DNA from: Bacteroidetes bacterium RIFCSPLOWO2_12_FULL_35_15
GTDB taxonomy: Bacteria; Bacteroidota; Bacteroidia; 2-12-FULL-35-15
Assembly (NCBI GenBank): GCA_001769385.1
Contig: MEPB01000088.1
Coordinates: forward strand, 1-64,000
Length of the DNA stretch: 64,000 nucleotides
Direction of reading: 5' to 3'
Shown: one piece after another, positions 53,082-62,073 of the stretch
Layout: every line of letters starts with the position of its first letter
How positions within the stretch are numbered: position 1 is the first letter of the stretch
The notes under the pieces: generated by a model
Told to the model about the DNA's origin: nothing
What the model saw: the letters and a program-made list of their open reading frames with translations, nothing else
Databases searched by the model: none
Position numbers and translations under genes: made by a program

Positions 53082-54578
53082 ATGAATCACACAATTGTAA
53101 AAAATAATCAGTGTATTCCGGTATCGTCAATCCCTGTATTGGACTACGAACGATTTCTGGAACATAATATTTCTTTTCTTCGCGAAGAACATTACCACTG
53201 TGTTAATTTTTATGGAATCCAACACAAGGAAAAAATTAAATTAATTTGTTGCATTGCTAATGATAATGATGCTACTATAAATGTTTCTTCTTCAATTGTA
53301 GAAAGTAAACAAACATTACCTTCATTTAGCCAACATCATTTTTCTTTTCATATTTTTGAACGTGAAATTCACGAAAATTTTGAAATCAATTATACTGACC
53401 ATCCCTGGCTCAAACCTCTCCGGTTCTCTTTCAACAGGCCAAACAATAATAATACGATTGCCAATTATCCTTTTTTAAAAATTGACAGTGAAGAGTTACA
53501 CGAGGTGGGTGTTGGTCCGATCCATGCAGGAATAATTGAACCCGGACATTTCAGATTTATTTGTAATGGAGAACAGATCCTTCATCTTGAAATACAATTA
53601 GGTTTCCAACACCGGGGAATTGAAACTCTTTTTCTGGAAAAGAAAAAACTGTTACAACGAACCGCTCTCGCTGAAAGCATAGCTGGAGATACAGTTACAG
53701 GGCATACCACCGCATTCGTTAATCTTTGGGAAAGTTTATGTAATTACAAAACTGAACCTGATCTGCAATTCGCAAGAACCATCGCTTTGGAACTTGAACG
53801 CATAGCAATTCATACAGGAGATTTAAGCGCTATGTGTACCGATGTTGCTTATCAATTAGGCAGTTCAGTATATGGCAGGTTAAGAACTCCTGTTATCAAT
53901 TATTTTCAGGTATGGTGTGGGAACCGCCTTGCTAAAGGTTTAATTCGCCCGGGAAAAAACAATTTTTCATTTAATAAAATACTGGGTGATTCTCTAATTA
54001 AGATTTTTGATGAATATGAGCCTGATTTTAATGAGATCAGTTCCATGACATTTACACTTCCGACAGTGCTTGCCCGCTTTGAAAAAACAGGAGTGTTAAC
54101 TCCCGAACATGCTGCTTCCATTGGCGCAGTAGGAATGATTGCAAGAACAAGCGGTATCAATCGCGATATAAGAACATCACATCCTCATGATTTTTATTCT
54201 ACACTCCATCATCAGGCAATTATAAAACGCCATGGCGATGTTTATTCACGGGCACAAATTCGCAAAGAAGAAATCTTACAATCAATAAAATATATCCGAG
54301 AACTAACTAAAACTATTCCTGAAGAAAATAAAAACAGAAAACCCTTGAACCCACCAATGCCGGATTCTTTTGCCATATCACTGGTGGAAGGATGGAGAGG
54401 TGAAATATGCCACTGTGCAATTACTGATGAACAAGGGGAATTAATGCACTATAAAGTGAAAGACCCATCGCTGCATAATTGGTTGGGTCTGGCTTTGGCG
54501 GTGCGTAACAATGAAATTTCTGATTTTCCGATTTGCAATAAAAGTTTTGATTTATCCTATTGCGGGCATGACCTATAA
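53082..54578 (+). CDS. HyfG/NuoCD-like large subunit without NiFe ligands
   Basis: A 498-residue fusion of a NuoC-like N-terminal domain (about 1-120, ending DHPWLKPLRF) and a NuoD/large-hydrogenase domain. The GVGPIHAGIIEPGHFRF and QLGFQHRGIETL segments are conserved. In the L1 motif, where group 4 hydrogenases have RxCxxC, it reads ESIAGDTVTGH: Ala201 and Thr204 replace the Cys pair. At the C-terminal L2 motif (DPCxxC) it reads FDLSYCGHDL: Ser492 and Gly495, with one Cys displaced by one residue. It therefore cannot hold a NiFe centre in the normal way; the reaction is unknown. Confidence 0.9.
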   Translation: MNHTIVKNNQCIPVSSIPVLDYERFLEHNISFLREEHYHCVNFYGIQHKEKIKLICCIANDNDATINVSSSIVESKQTLPSFSQHHFSFHIFEREIHENFEINYTDHPWLKPLRFSFNRPNNNNTIANYPFLKIDSEELHEVGVGPIHAGIIEPGHFRFICNGEQILHLEIQLGFQHRGIETLFLEKKKLLQRTALAESIAGDTVTGHTTAFVNLWESLCNYKTEPDLQFARTIALELERIAIHTGDLSAMCTDVAYQLGSSVYGRLRTPVINYFQVWCGNRLAKGLIRPGKNNFSFNKILGDSLIKIFDEYEPDFNEISSMTFTLPTVLARFEKTGVLTPEHAASIGAVGMIARTSGINRDIRTSHPHDFYSTLHHQAIIKRHGDVYSRAQIRKEEILQSIKYIRELTKTIPEENKNRKPLNPPMPDSFAISLVEGWRGEICHCAITDEQGELMHYKVKDPSLHNWLGLALAVRNNEISDFPICNKSFDLSYCGHDL

Positions 54579-54580
54579 TA

Positions 54581-54672
54581 CTACGAATTACGAATAAAAA
54601 CGAATTACGAAAATTAAACCGGACTATTAATGAAAAACAATATTTGTAATTCGAGAAATTCGTAATTCGTAG
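54581..54672. repeat. Inverted repeat CTACGAATTACGAA in the HyfG-HyfI gap
   Basis: CTACGAATTACGAA (54581-54594) and TTCGTAATTCGTAG (54659-54672) are exact reverse complements; another ACGAATTACGAA lies at 54599-54610. Similar TTCGTA/ATTAGTAA stretches occur at 15973-16130, 45576-45665 and 49729-49860. The start of the HyfI-like gene follows 20 bases later. Confidence 0.7.
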
Positions 54673-54692
54673 AATAATAAAATGAAAGAACT

Positions 54693-55442
54693 ATGTTTAA
54701 CAACTTAAAAATACTGTATCATCAAGGGAAACAATATATTCCTGATATAACAAAAGCTACTGTTCCTGGGGTTTTCCGAGGAAGGCCAATAATAAGTTCC
54801 GAAAAAATAAACGAGAATGAATTGATTGAATTATGCCCTACAGGTGCCATTTCCTCAAATCCCATTCGTATTGATTTAGGAAAATGTACCTTTTGCGGTG
54901 AATGTGCTTTTACATTTCCAGAAAAAATTCAATTTACTTCCGATTATAAAATAGCTGCGAATGAACGTGGACAGCTTGTCATTAAAGAAGGAGAAGATAA
55001 GCTGATGGTGCTAAATCCTGATTTGATTCGAAATGAGATCTCAAAATATTTCAGCGGTTCACTCAAGCTACGCCAGGTTTGTGCCGGGGGCGATGGGAGT
55101 AACGAGTTGGAATTGAATGCTTGCGGAAATGTGAATTTTGATATGGGACGCTTCGGCATTGAGTTTGTCGCTTCACCGCGCCATGCTGATGGAATTGTTA
55201 TCACCGGACCTATCACGGAAAATATGGCGGAACCTTTACAAATTTGTTATGATGCCATACCTGAACCTAAACTGATTATCCTTGCAGGAACAGATGCTAT
55301 CAGTTCCGGAATATTTGAAGGAAGTGCAGCTTTGAATCGAAATTTTTTGAGTAAATACAAAATTGATTTATTCGTTCCGGGAAATCCAATTCATCCTTTA
55401 ACATTTGTAAATGGAGTCTTGGATCTGATTAAAAAAAGATGA
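54693..55442 (+). CDS. Ferredoxin domain fused to a HyfI/NuoB-like small subunit with a degenerate proximal cluster
   Basis: A 249-residue protein. Residues about 40-80 are ferredoxin-like with ELCPTGAI (Cys48) and CTFCGEC (Cys65, 68, 71). The other four cysteines of a two-cluster ferredoxin are gone (no CxxCxxC before CPTGA, and Phe75 replaces the last Cys), so exactly one [4Fe-4S] site can form. Residues about 125-249 match HyfI/NuoB (GPITENMAEPLQICY, AGTDAISSGIFEG). The proximal-cluster ligands are largely lost: Cys130 remains, but Gly133, Asp201 and Asn231 stand where Cys is expected. Electron transfer to a large-subunit site is therefore doubtful. Confidence 0.88.
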   Translation: MFNNLKILYHQGKQYIPDITKATVPGVFRGRPIISSEKINENELIELCPTGAISSNPIRIDLGKCTFCGECAFTFPEKIQFTSDYKIAANERGQLVIKEGEDKLMVLNPDLIRNEISKYFSGSLKLRQVCAGGDGSNELELNACGNVNFDMGRFGIEFVASPRHADGIVITGPITENMAEPLQICYDAIPEPKLIILAGTDAISSGIFEGSAALNRNFLSKYKIDLFVPGNPIHPLTFVNGVLDLIKKR

Positions 55443-55457
55443 AAGGAATAATCAGAT

Positions 55458-56495
55458 TTATTTGTACCCGGAGCTGTTCACTAAAAAATCTGCAATCTTT
55501 TCCAGTTTTTCATCCTTTTTTTCCGCAGCAACAATTCCTGCTTCTTTTAAGGCTTGCATATTTTCACTTGAAGCATTATCCATCTCAGGAACAGCTTCCC
55601 CTAATTCAGGATTAATTCGAATATAATTATCGCTACGATCTATCGCATCAAATATTTGTTTCAATTGAAAATCTATTGTATCTGTTGCTCCCGACATCAT
55701 AATATCTAAAACCGGCTGGATCCAACCCAAAGAACCCCACCCTTTTGCTTTTTCATAATCATAAGATCGCTTTTTGGAACCTGTACCAATAGAAACAATG
55801 AACATATCCATTGCTGTAACATTTTTAGAGCCGTTCTCACGTTTGAATTGCTGACGAGCTTCAGCATAAGCGCATAATGCAGGATTGTTTGCGAATACGC
55901 CACCATCAACCAAAGGATATGATACACCTGAAAAAGAATGTGCCCTAGCAGGTTCAAAATAAGTTGGTGCGGCAGAAGTAGCTCTTGCGACATCACTTAT
56001 CAGATAATCATATGAAGGTTTTTCTTTTGCGTCATGTTGTGTAAAAAAATGAGCAGCCCGAGTGAAAATATTATAAGATGGAATAATACAAGGACGCAAT
56101 AATTGACTTAATTTTTTTTCCTTGAAGTATTTTTTCAATAGCTTTTCTAATGATTCAACTGAATATTTTTCATCGGTTAAACCTCCCAATGAAAATAACT
56201 TATGTCGGATATCATCAACAAAAATATCCTTCCCATTTTCTAAATAAAGGTCAACAGCCTCTTGTGCAGAGAATTGAGGGCGACCAGGATTATTTTCATC
56301 CGGACATAAGTATAAACAAGTCAAAATTCCACCCGTACTTGTACCTGCGATCATATCAAAATAATCAGCAATCCTGGCATTCGGATTATTCGACTTCGTT
56401 TGTAATTTTTTTTCTAATGCAACTATTATTTGCCCAGGCAAAACACCTCGTATTCCACCTCCATCAATTGATAAAATGCGTACTAACTTAGACAT
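55458..56495 (-). CDS. Patatin-like phospholipase
   Basis: A 345-residue protein with the patatin catalytic set: oxyanion loop DGGGIRGVLPG, nucleophile elbow AGTSTGG (Ser) and the catalytic Asp in LVDGGVFANNPA. It lacks signal peptide and membrane helices, so it is cytoplasmic, with a helical C-terminal part. It is probably a lipid acyl hydrolase. A CBASS-type CapV role is not supported because no cyclase gene is adjacent. Its 3' end faces the HyfI-like gene with 15 bases between the stops. Confidence 0.9.
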   Translation of the reverse strand: MSKLVRILSIDGGGIRGVLPGQIIVALEKKLQTKSNNPNARIADYFDMIAGTSTGGILTCLYLCPDENNPGRPQFSAQEAVDLYLENGKDIFVDDIRHKLFSLGGLTDEKYSVESLEKLLKKYFKEKKLSQLLRPCIIPSYNIFTRAAHFFTQHDAKEKPSYDYLISDVARATSAAPTYFEPARAHSFSGVSYPLVDGGVFANNPALCAYAEARQQFKRENGSKNVTAMDMFIVSIGTGSKKRSYDYEKAKGWGSLGWIQPVLDIMMSGATDTIDFQLKQIFDAIDRSDNYIRINPELGEAVPEMDNASSENMQALKEAGIVAAEKKDEKLEKIADFLVNSSGYK

Positions 56496-56570
56496 AATGA
56501 ACTAATTTTATTTGTTAATTATTGAAAAGTAAATGTAGTGCTTTTCTCGTTTCTATAAAACAATCCGGGA

Positions 56571-58040
56571 TTAATTATTTTTTTTGGAAATAGCTAAAAG
56601 ACCAATAAATGTTATTAATCCATTAACAAATAGCATTTCAAAACCAAAAATGTAACCGTTAAATAGCTGCTGCGAAAATTTATTCAGAAAAAAACAGATC
56701 ACCGGAGACATGATACAGATTATAGGAACCAACTTGTCATGTACCTGTTTCTTTGTCATTAGTCCAAATGAATACAACCCCAGTAATGGCCCATAAGTAA
56801 ATCCGGCCCAGGTAAACAAATTATTTATGACAGCGTCATTATTGATCAATTTAAAAATCACAATTACAGAAAGTAATAAAAAGGCAAAACCAATATGAAC
56901 AGCATATCTGATTTTTGTTTTTTCGGCTTCGGTTCTATTTTGCATTTCTTTCAACCCTAAAAAATCAATGCAAAAAACACTGGTCAATGCTGTTAAAGCA
57001 CCATCAGCACTTGGATATGCAGCTGATATCAGTCCGATAATAAAAAAGACAGCAGAAAACGGGCCAAGGTAATTCAACGCAATATTAGGAAACACATTAT
57101 CAGAAACAATTTTCCCTGTTGCATCAATCAATAAAGGAATGTTTGATTCATTGGCATAAATGTAAAGTAATGCTCCCAGGATCAAAAACAGAATATTTAC
57201 AATAAGTAATACAAAACTAAAGGTGAGCACATTCTTTTTTGCTTCTCCGACATTTTTGCAACTAATGTTTTTTTGCATCATCTCCTGATCCAGTCCGGTC
57301 ATGGCAATAGCTATAAACATCCCTCCAAAAAATTGTTTTGGAAAAAACGATTTCAATTTCCAATCAGAAAAAATTACTTGCGAATACTCACTGTTTGCAA
57401 TTTTATCATATAAATCTCCAACATTTAAATTTAACTCTTTCATGATAAATATAACTGACAAAACCATCGAAAGAAGCATAAATGTGGTTTGTAAGGTATC
57501 TGTGTAAACGATGGTCTTTACACCGCCTTGATAGGTATATAATAAAATCAAAGCTATAAAAACGGCAACAGTTACAAAAAAAGGAACGTGCATATCATCG
57601 AATACAAATTCCTGTAACACATTTACAACAATATATAATCGAAATGCTGCTCCAACTGTTCGTGAAAAAATAAAATACAAAGCACCTGTTTTGTATGAAT
57701 AATTTCCAAAGCGTTGTTGCAGATAGGTATAGATTGAAGTAAGATTTAATCGATAATACAATGGAAGCAACACAAAAGCAATTACAAAATATCCGATCAA
57801 ATATCCCAACACAACCTGCAAATAACTGAATTGAGCTAACCCTACTGCACCCGGAACAGAAATAAAAGTAACACCCGACAAGGATGCACCAATCATCCCA
57901 TAAGCTACCAGATACCATTTCGAAGATCGGTTGCCTACAAAAAAACTTTCATTTGTTGCTCCTCTGGAAGTGTACCACGTAACAGCAAATAGCAATATGG
58001 AATAAGAAATTACACAAATAAGAATTAAATTTGAGGACAT
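56571..58040 (-). CDS. Sodium:solute symporter (SSS family)
   Basis: A 489-residue membrane protein with about 13 helices and SSS-family landmarks: SRGATNESFFVGNRSSKWYL, GMIGASLSGVTFISVPG, TVGAAFRLYIVV and TYQGGVKTIVYTDTLQTTFM. It carries a substrate together with Na+; residues do not settle the substrate. It is transcribed on its own, divergent from the phosphodiester-glycosidase-like gene. Confidence 0.9.
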   Translation of the reverse strand: MSSNLILICVISYSILLFAVTWYTSRGATNESFFVGNRSSKWYLVAYGMIGASLSGVTFISVPGAVGLAQFSYLQVVLGYLIGYFVIAFVLLPLYYRLNLTSIYTYLQQRFGNYSYKTGALYFIFSRTVGAAFRLYIVVNVLQEFVFDDMHVPFFVTVAVFIALILLYTYQGGVKTIVYTDTLQTTFMLLSMVLSVIFIMKELNLNVGDLYDKIANSEYSQVIFSDWKLKSFFPKQFFGGMFIAIAMTGLDQEMMQKNISCKNVGEAKKNVLTFSFVLLIVNILFLILGALLYIYANESNIPLLIDATGKIVSDNVFPNIALNYLGPFSAVFFIIGLISAAYPSADGALTALTSVFCIDFLGLKEMQNRTEAEKTKIRYAVHIGFAFLLLSVIVIFKLINNDAVINNLFTWAGFTYGPLLGLYSFGLMTKKQVHDKLVPIICIMSPVICFFLNKFSQQLFNGYIFGFEMLFVNGLITFIGLLAISKKNN

Positions 58041-58144
58041 TTTTTTGAATTGAGTTTAAAAGATCTTCAAAATAAATCAATTAAACAGATGAATTCACTT
58101 CAATCAATTTTAGTATATTAACAAAGTTTTTCACATTTATAAAA

Positions 58145-58903
58145 ATGACGAGACAAAAACGTTTATCTGTTATTTCAGTTTTATTACTTATTATACTAAC
58201 ATTCCCCTTTTTGATCAGCGCATTCAAAACCGAGAAAATTACAGATAATGATTTAAAAATTGAGCATAAAAAAACAAAATCGGGATACAATTACACCATC
58301 TTTTACAAGAATAATTTTAAATTGGATGTTTCTTTAACCCGGCCCGAAAAAACGGATAATACTATTCTGTTATGTTTACCGGGAGCTTATACTGATTTAC
58401 AAACCTATATGGTAGATGGGCTTTACATAGATAATGGAAAAGTGTTAAATAAAAACAAGATAAATCATTCACTTGGGGGGGCTATAAAAATAATTGATGG
58501 CGAATGTGTTATCTTTCCAACCAACAAAGGAAAGCTCCTAACCGATTCTTTAATTAATTTTGTGGTAGCTAAGAAAGGTTCGTTGTTTCAGCAAATACAA
58601 ATGATCGAAAAAGGTGTTGGTGCAAAATATAAAGATGTAAAACTATTTCAGCGCAGAGCAATCGTAAAATTCAAAGACAATAAAACTGCTGTAATAGAAT
58701 GCTACGAGAACATTACGCTTTCAGTATTTACAACCGATCTTTTGGAACTGGGAGTGGCGGATGCAATTTACACAGATATGGGAGCCTGGGATGAAGGTTG
58801 GTATAGAAATCCATCAGATAAAAAAATTATTACTATTGGAAGAATGAAAACTCAAACGGATAAGCAATGTAACTGGGTCGTATTTAAAACGAAGTACTAT
58901 TAA
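58145..58903 (+). CDS. Exported phosphodiester-glycosidase-like (NAGPA/DUF2233) protein
   Basis: A 252-residue protein with an N-terminal membrane/signal segment (LSVISVLLLIILTFPFLISA). The remainder resembles NAGPA-type phosphodiester glycosidases: a GAYTD..TYMVDGLYIDNGKV block, RRAIVKFKDNKTAVIE, and ELGVADAIYTDMGAWDEGWYR near the end. These enzymes cleave sugar-phosphodiester bonds in the envelope. The usual NGGFF motif is replaced by LPGAYTD, so activity is uncertain. It lies 10 bases before asnB, hinting at a link to the polysaccharide genes. Confidence 0.6.
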   Translation: MTRQKRLSVISVLLLIILTFPFLISAFKTEKITDNDLKIEHKKTKSGYNYTIFYKNNFKLDVSLTRPEKTDNTILLCLPGAYTDLQTYMVDGLYIDNGKVLNKNKINHSLGGAIKIIDGECVIFPTNKGKLLTDSLINFVVAKKGSLFQQIQMIEKGVGAKYKDVKLFQRRAIVKFKDNKTAVIECYENITLSVFTTDLLELGVADAIYTDMGAWDEGWYRNPSDKKIITIGRMKTQTDKQCNWVVFKTKYY

Positions 58904-58913
58904 AATATAATTT

Positions 58914-60812
58914 ATGTGCGGCATTACTGGTATTTTAGCTTTTACGGAAAACGGGAAAAGGTATTTACATAAAGTAAATGCATCCACTCATTCTTTGTTA
59001 AAGCGTGGGCCGGATGGAGAAGGGTTTTATGAACACGCTAACTGTGCATTAGGACATCGCAGATTATCAATCATTGATACCAGCGAACTGGCAACACAAC
59101 CTTTTACAGATAGTTCAGGGAGATACACCATCGTTTTTAATGGTGAAATTTTTAATTACAAAGAACTTCGCAAACAACTGGAAAGCAAAGGTATCCTATT
59201 CAAATCGCAGAGTGATACAGAAGTATTACTTTATTTATTCATAAGCGAAAAAGAAAAATGTTTAGAAAAAACAGATGGCGAATTTGCATTTGCTATTTAT
59301 GACAATGTAAAAGAAGAGCTTTTTCTTGCCCGCGACAGATTTGGAATCAAACCATTGTATTATTATTTAGATGGGGAGCGGTTTGTATTTGCTTCCGAAA
59401 TGAAAGCAATTATTGCTTTTGATATTCCGAAAGAAATTGATAAAACATCTTTACAAACATATTTACATTTAAATTACATCCCAGCCCCCTACTCTATTTT
59501 CAAAAATGTATTAAAGTTAGATGCCGGGAGTTATATGACAATTAATAAGGAGGGGAAGCTGAATAAATCAATTTACTATTCTCTGCCCGATTTATCAGTG
59601 CCAACGGTATTCACAGATTACGAAAAAGCGCAAGTACAATTAAGATCACTACTCGAAAAATCCGTTCAGCAACGTATGATCGCTGACGTTCCCTTAGGGA
59701 CATTTTTAAGCGGAGGAATTGATTCGTCTATCATTACTGCTATTGCGGCTCAGCACACCAAACACTTAAATACATTTTCTATCGGCTATAAAGATGAACC
59801 ACTTTTTGATGAAACTTATTATGCTCAATTGGTAGCAAAAAGATATAAAACCAATCATACTGTTTTTCAATTAAGCAACGATGATCTGTTCGCGAATTTA
59901 TATCAAGTACTTAATTATATTGATGAACCCTTTGCTGACTCCTCAGCATTAGCAGTAAACATTTTGAGCATGCATACACGCAAGCATGTTACGGTAGCAC
60001 TTTCAGGCGATGGTGCCGATGAAATTTTTGCAGGCTATAACAAACATGCGGCCGAATTAAAAGCACGAAAAGGAGGATTTAAGGCGCAACTTGTTAAATC
60101 TTCTCACGCAATCTTAAAACAATTACCTAAATCAAGAAATAGTAAAACAGGAAATAAAATCCGGCAACTGGAAAAATTTGCTGAAGGAATGAAATTAAGT
60201 GAACAGGAGCGTTATTGGCAATGGGCAAAATGGTCGGGATTTAAGGCGGGAGAAATATTCACACAAAAATTTACAGAAACGCCGAATGGCTTTGCCGAGT
60301 TTGAAAAACGAAAAATGGAAGTTTTAAAAAACTTAAATAACGATTACAATTCTGTATTATTGACAGACGTTCAATTAGTTTTGGAAAACGATATGCTGGT
60401 TAAAGTTGACAGAATGAGTATGAGTCAAAGCCTTGAAGTCCGGGTTCCTTTTTTAGATCATAAAATTGTTGACTTTGCATTTTCCTTGCCTGTACATTTT
60501 AAAATTGATAGCAATAATCGTAAAATAATACTGAAAGATACATTCAAAAACATGTTACCCGAAGAACTTTACCATAGAGGGAAACAAGGCTTTGAGGTCC
60601 CATTGTTACAGTGGTTCAAAACAGATCTGAGAACAATGATCACGGATGATCTTTTGGGCAATGAATTTATTACTGAACAAAACATTTTTAATTTAGAAGC
60701 AATAAAAAAATTGAAATCAGAATTATTTTCAAACAACCCGAATGATGCAGTGGCAAAAGTGTGGGCCTTAATTGTTTTTCAGTTTTGGTGGAAAAAATAT
60801 CTCAAGGCATAA
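58914..60812 (+). CDS. asnB: Asparagine synthetase B (glutamine-hydrolysing)
   Basis: A 632-residue class II amidotransferase. The mature N terminus is Cys2 (MCGITGIL), followed by glutaminase motifs (LGHRRLSIID, NGEIFNYKEL) and the synthetase P-loop LSGGIDSS, with SGDGADEIFAGY. In its place at the head of an exopolysaccharide locus it may amidate a sugar acid, as several AsnB paralogues do, instead of supplying asparagine. Six bases separate it from the glycosyltransferase gene. Confidence 0.93.
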   Translation: MCGITGILAFTENGKRYLHKVNASTHSLLKRGPDGEGFYEHANCALGHRRLSIIDTSELATQPFTDSSGRYTIVFNGEIFNYKELRKQLESKGILFKSQSDTEVLLYLFISEKEKCLEKTDGEFAFAIYDNVKEELFLARDRFGIKPLYYYLDGERFVFASEMKAIIAFDIPKEIDKTSLQTYLHLNYIPAPYSIFKNVLKLDAGSYMTINKEGKLNKSIYYSLPDLSVPTVFTDYEKAQVQLRSLLEKSVQQRMIADVPLGTFLSGGIDSSIITAIAAQHTKHLNTFSIGYKDEPLFDETYYAQLVAKRYKTNHTVFQLSNDDLFANLYQVLNYIDEPFADSSALAVNILSMHTRKHVTVALSGDGADEIFAGYNKHAAELKARKGGFKAQLVKSSHAILKQLPKSRNSKTGNKIRQLEKFAEGMKLSEQERYWQWAKWSGFKAGEIFTQKFTETPNGFAEFEKRKMEVLKNLNNDYNSVLLTDVQLVLENDMLVKVDRMSMSQSLEVRVPFLDHKIVDFAFSLPVHFKIDSNNRKIILKDTFKNMLPEELYHRGKQGFEVPLLQWFKTDLRTMITDDLLGNEFITEQNIFNLEAIKKLKSELFSNNPNDAVAKVWALIVFQFWWKKYLKA

Positions 60813-60817
60813 CCTTT

Positions 60818-62005
60818 ATGGCAAAAGTATTACGCATTATCAATCGTTTTAATTTAGGTGGGCCCACCTATAATGTTGCCTATCTGAGTAAATTTATGTC
60901 TCCTGAATTTGAAACACTTTTAGTGGGTGGGGCAAAAGATTCATCAGAGGAAAGTTCTGATTTCATTGTTGAAAACCTTGGCCTAAAACCTGTTATTGTA
61001 GAGGAAATGATGCGCGAAATTAATTTAAAAAATGATTATGCCGCGTATAAAAAAATCAAAAAAATAATCCAGGAATTCAAACCTGATATTGTTCACACAC
61101 ATGCTTCAAAAGCAGGCACATTGGGGAGATTAGCAGCCTTTTCCTGTAAAGTACCTGTAATTATACATACATTTCATGGCCATGTTTTTCATTCTTACTT
61201 CGGAAAATTAAAAACAATATTTTATAAAAAGATCGAGCGTTATTTAGCAAAAAGATCAACTGCCATCATTGCCATCAGCGAAAAACAAAAACAAGAATTA
61301 GTCGAAATTCATAAAATTTGTAATGCAGAAAAAGTTCATGTTATACCTCTAGGATTTGATCTGTCAAAGTTTCAGGAAAATCAATTAGAAAAAAGAAAAA
61401 TATTTCGTTCAAAATACAATTTGGATGAGGATGAAATTGCGATTTCTATCATCGGCAGATTGGTACCTGTAAAAAATCATTCTTTGTTTTTAGAAGGATT
61501 AAAAATCATTTCGGAAAAAACATCAAAAAAGATCAGAGCTTTTATTATTGGTGATGGAGAATCCCGATCGGAAATAGAAACAAAAGCAAAAGAATTAAAT
61601 ATTCCGTTTACAAACGGGACTAAGACAAATGAAAAAGTACTTTTAACTTTTACCTCCTGGATAAAAGAAATTGACGTTGCACTTGCCGGAAGTGATATTA
61701 TTGCCCTTACCTCTTTTAATGAAGGGACCCCCGTTAGCTTAATTGAAGCTCAAGCATCCAATAAACCAATAGTCAGTACTAATGTTGGTGGAATTGAAAA
61801 TGTAGTAATACCGAACGAAACTGCACTTTTATGCGAAAATAATAATCTAAGTGAATTTTCGAACCGGTTGTTAAAACTTATCGAAAATCCTGATTTAAGA
61901 ATTAATATGGAGCAAAAAGGCTGGATCCATGTCAGGGAAAAATTTCATTATACCCGTTTAGTAAGTGATATGGAAAAGCTATATCTCCAACTACTCAAAA
62001 AATAG
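60818..62005 (+). CDS. Family 4 glycosyltransferase
   Basis: A 395-residue GT-B enzyme. The N-terminal half has RIINRFNLGGPTYNVAYL and HTHASKAGTLGRLAA, and HTFHGHVFHSYFG. The C-terminal half has the nucleotide-sugar motif region ISIIGRLVPVKNHSLFLEGL and the EX7E element in SFNEGTPVSLIEAQASNKPI. The ATG at 60818 is chosen; a longer frame from 60761 overlaps asnB by 52 bases. It probably adds a sugar during exopolysaccharide repeat assembly; donor unknown. Confidence 0.9.
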   Translation: MAKVLRIINRFNLGGPTYNVAYLSKFMSPEFETLLVGGAKDSSEESSDFIVENLGLKPVIVEEMMREINLKNDYAAYKKIKKIIQEFKPDIVHTHASKAGTLGRLAAFSCKVPVIIHTFHGHVFHSYFGKLKTIFYKKIERYLAKRSTAIIAISEKQKQELVEIHKICNAEKVHVIPLGFDLSKFQENQLEKRKIFRSKYNLDEDEIAISIIGRLVPVKNHSLFLEGLKIISEKTSKKIRAFIIGDGESRSEIETKAKELNIPFTNGTKTNEKVLLTFTSWIKEIDVALAGSDIIALTSFNEGTPVSLIEAQASNKPIVSTNVGGIENVVIPNETALLCENNNLSEFSNRLLKLIENPDLRINMEQKGWIHVREKFHYTRLVSDMEKLYLQLLKK

Positions 62006-62043
62006 CACAATCATAAATTTTATAAGCATTTCAGAATATTTTT

Positions 62044-62051
62044 TACCTTTG
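62044..62051 (+). promoter_or_regulatory. Bacteroidota-type -7 box for the export genes
   Basis: TACCTTTG matches TAnnTTTG, 22 bases before the Wza-like ATG at 62074. It suggests a separate transcript for the export genes downstream of the glycosyltransferase. Confidence 0.5.
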
Positions 62052-62073
62052 TTTGTTATCAAAAAACATTTTT

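Noticed and set aside
45688-55442. A functional [NiFe] hydrogenase 4 / formate hydrogenlyase
   Set aside because: All four NiFe-ligating cysteines are absent, the proximal cluster is degenerate, and no maturation (hyp) or formate dehydrogenase genes are present in the window.
55458-56495. CBASS effector CapV
   Set aside because: The protein is a patatin-like lipase, but no cyclic-nucleotide synthase or accessory CBASS gene lies next to it; the neighbours are the Ehr-like operon and a symporter.
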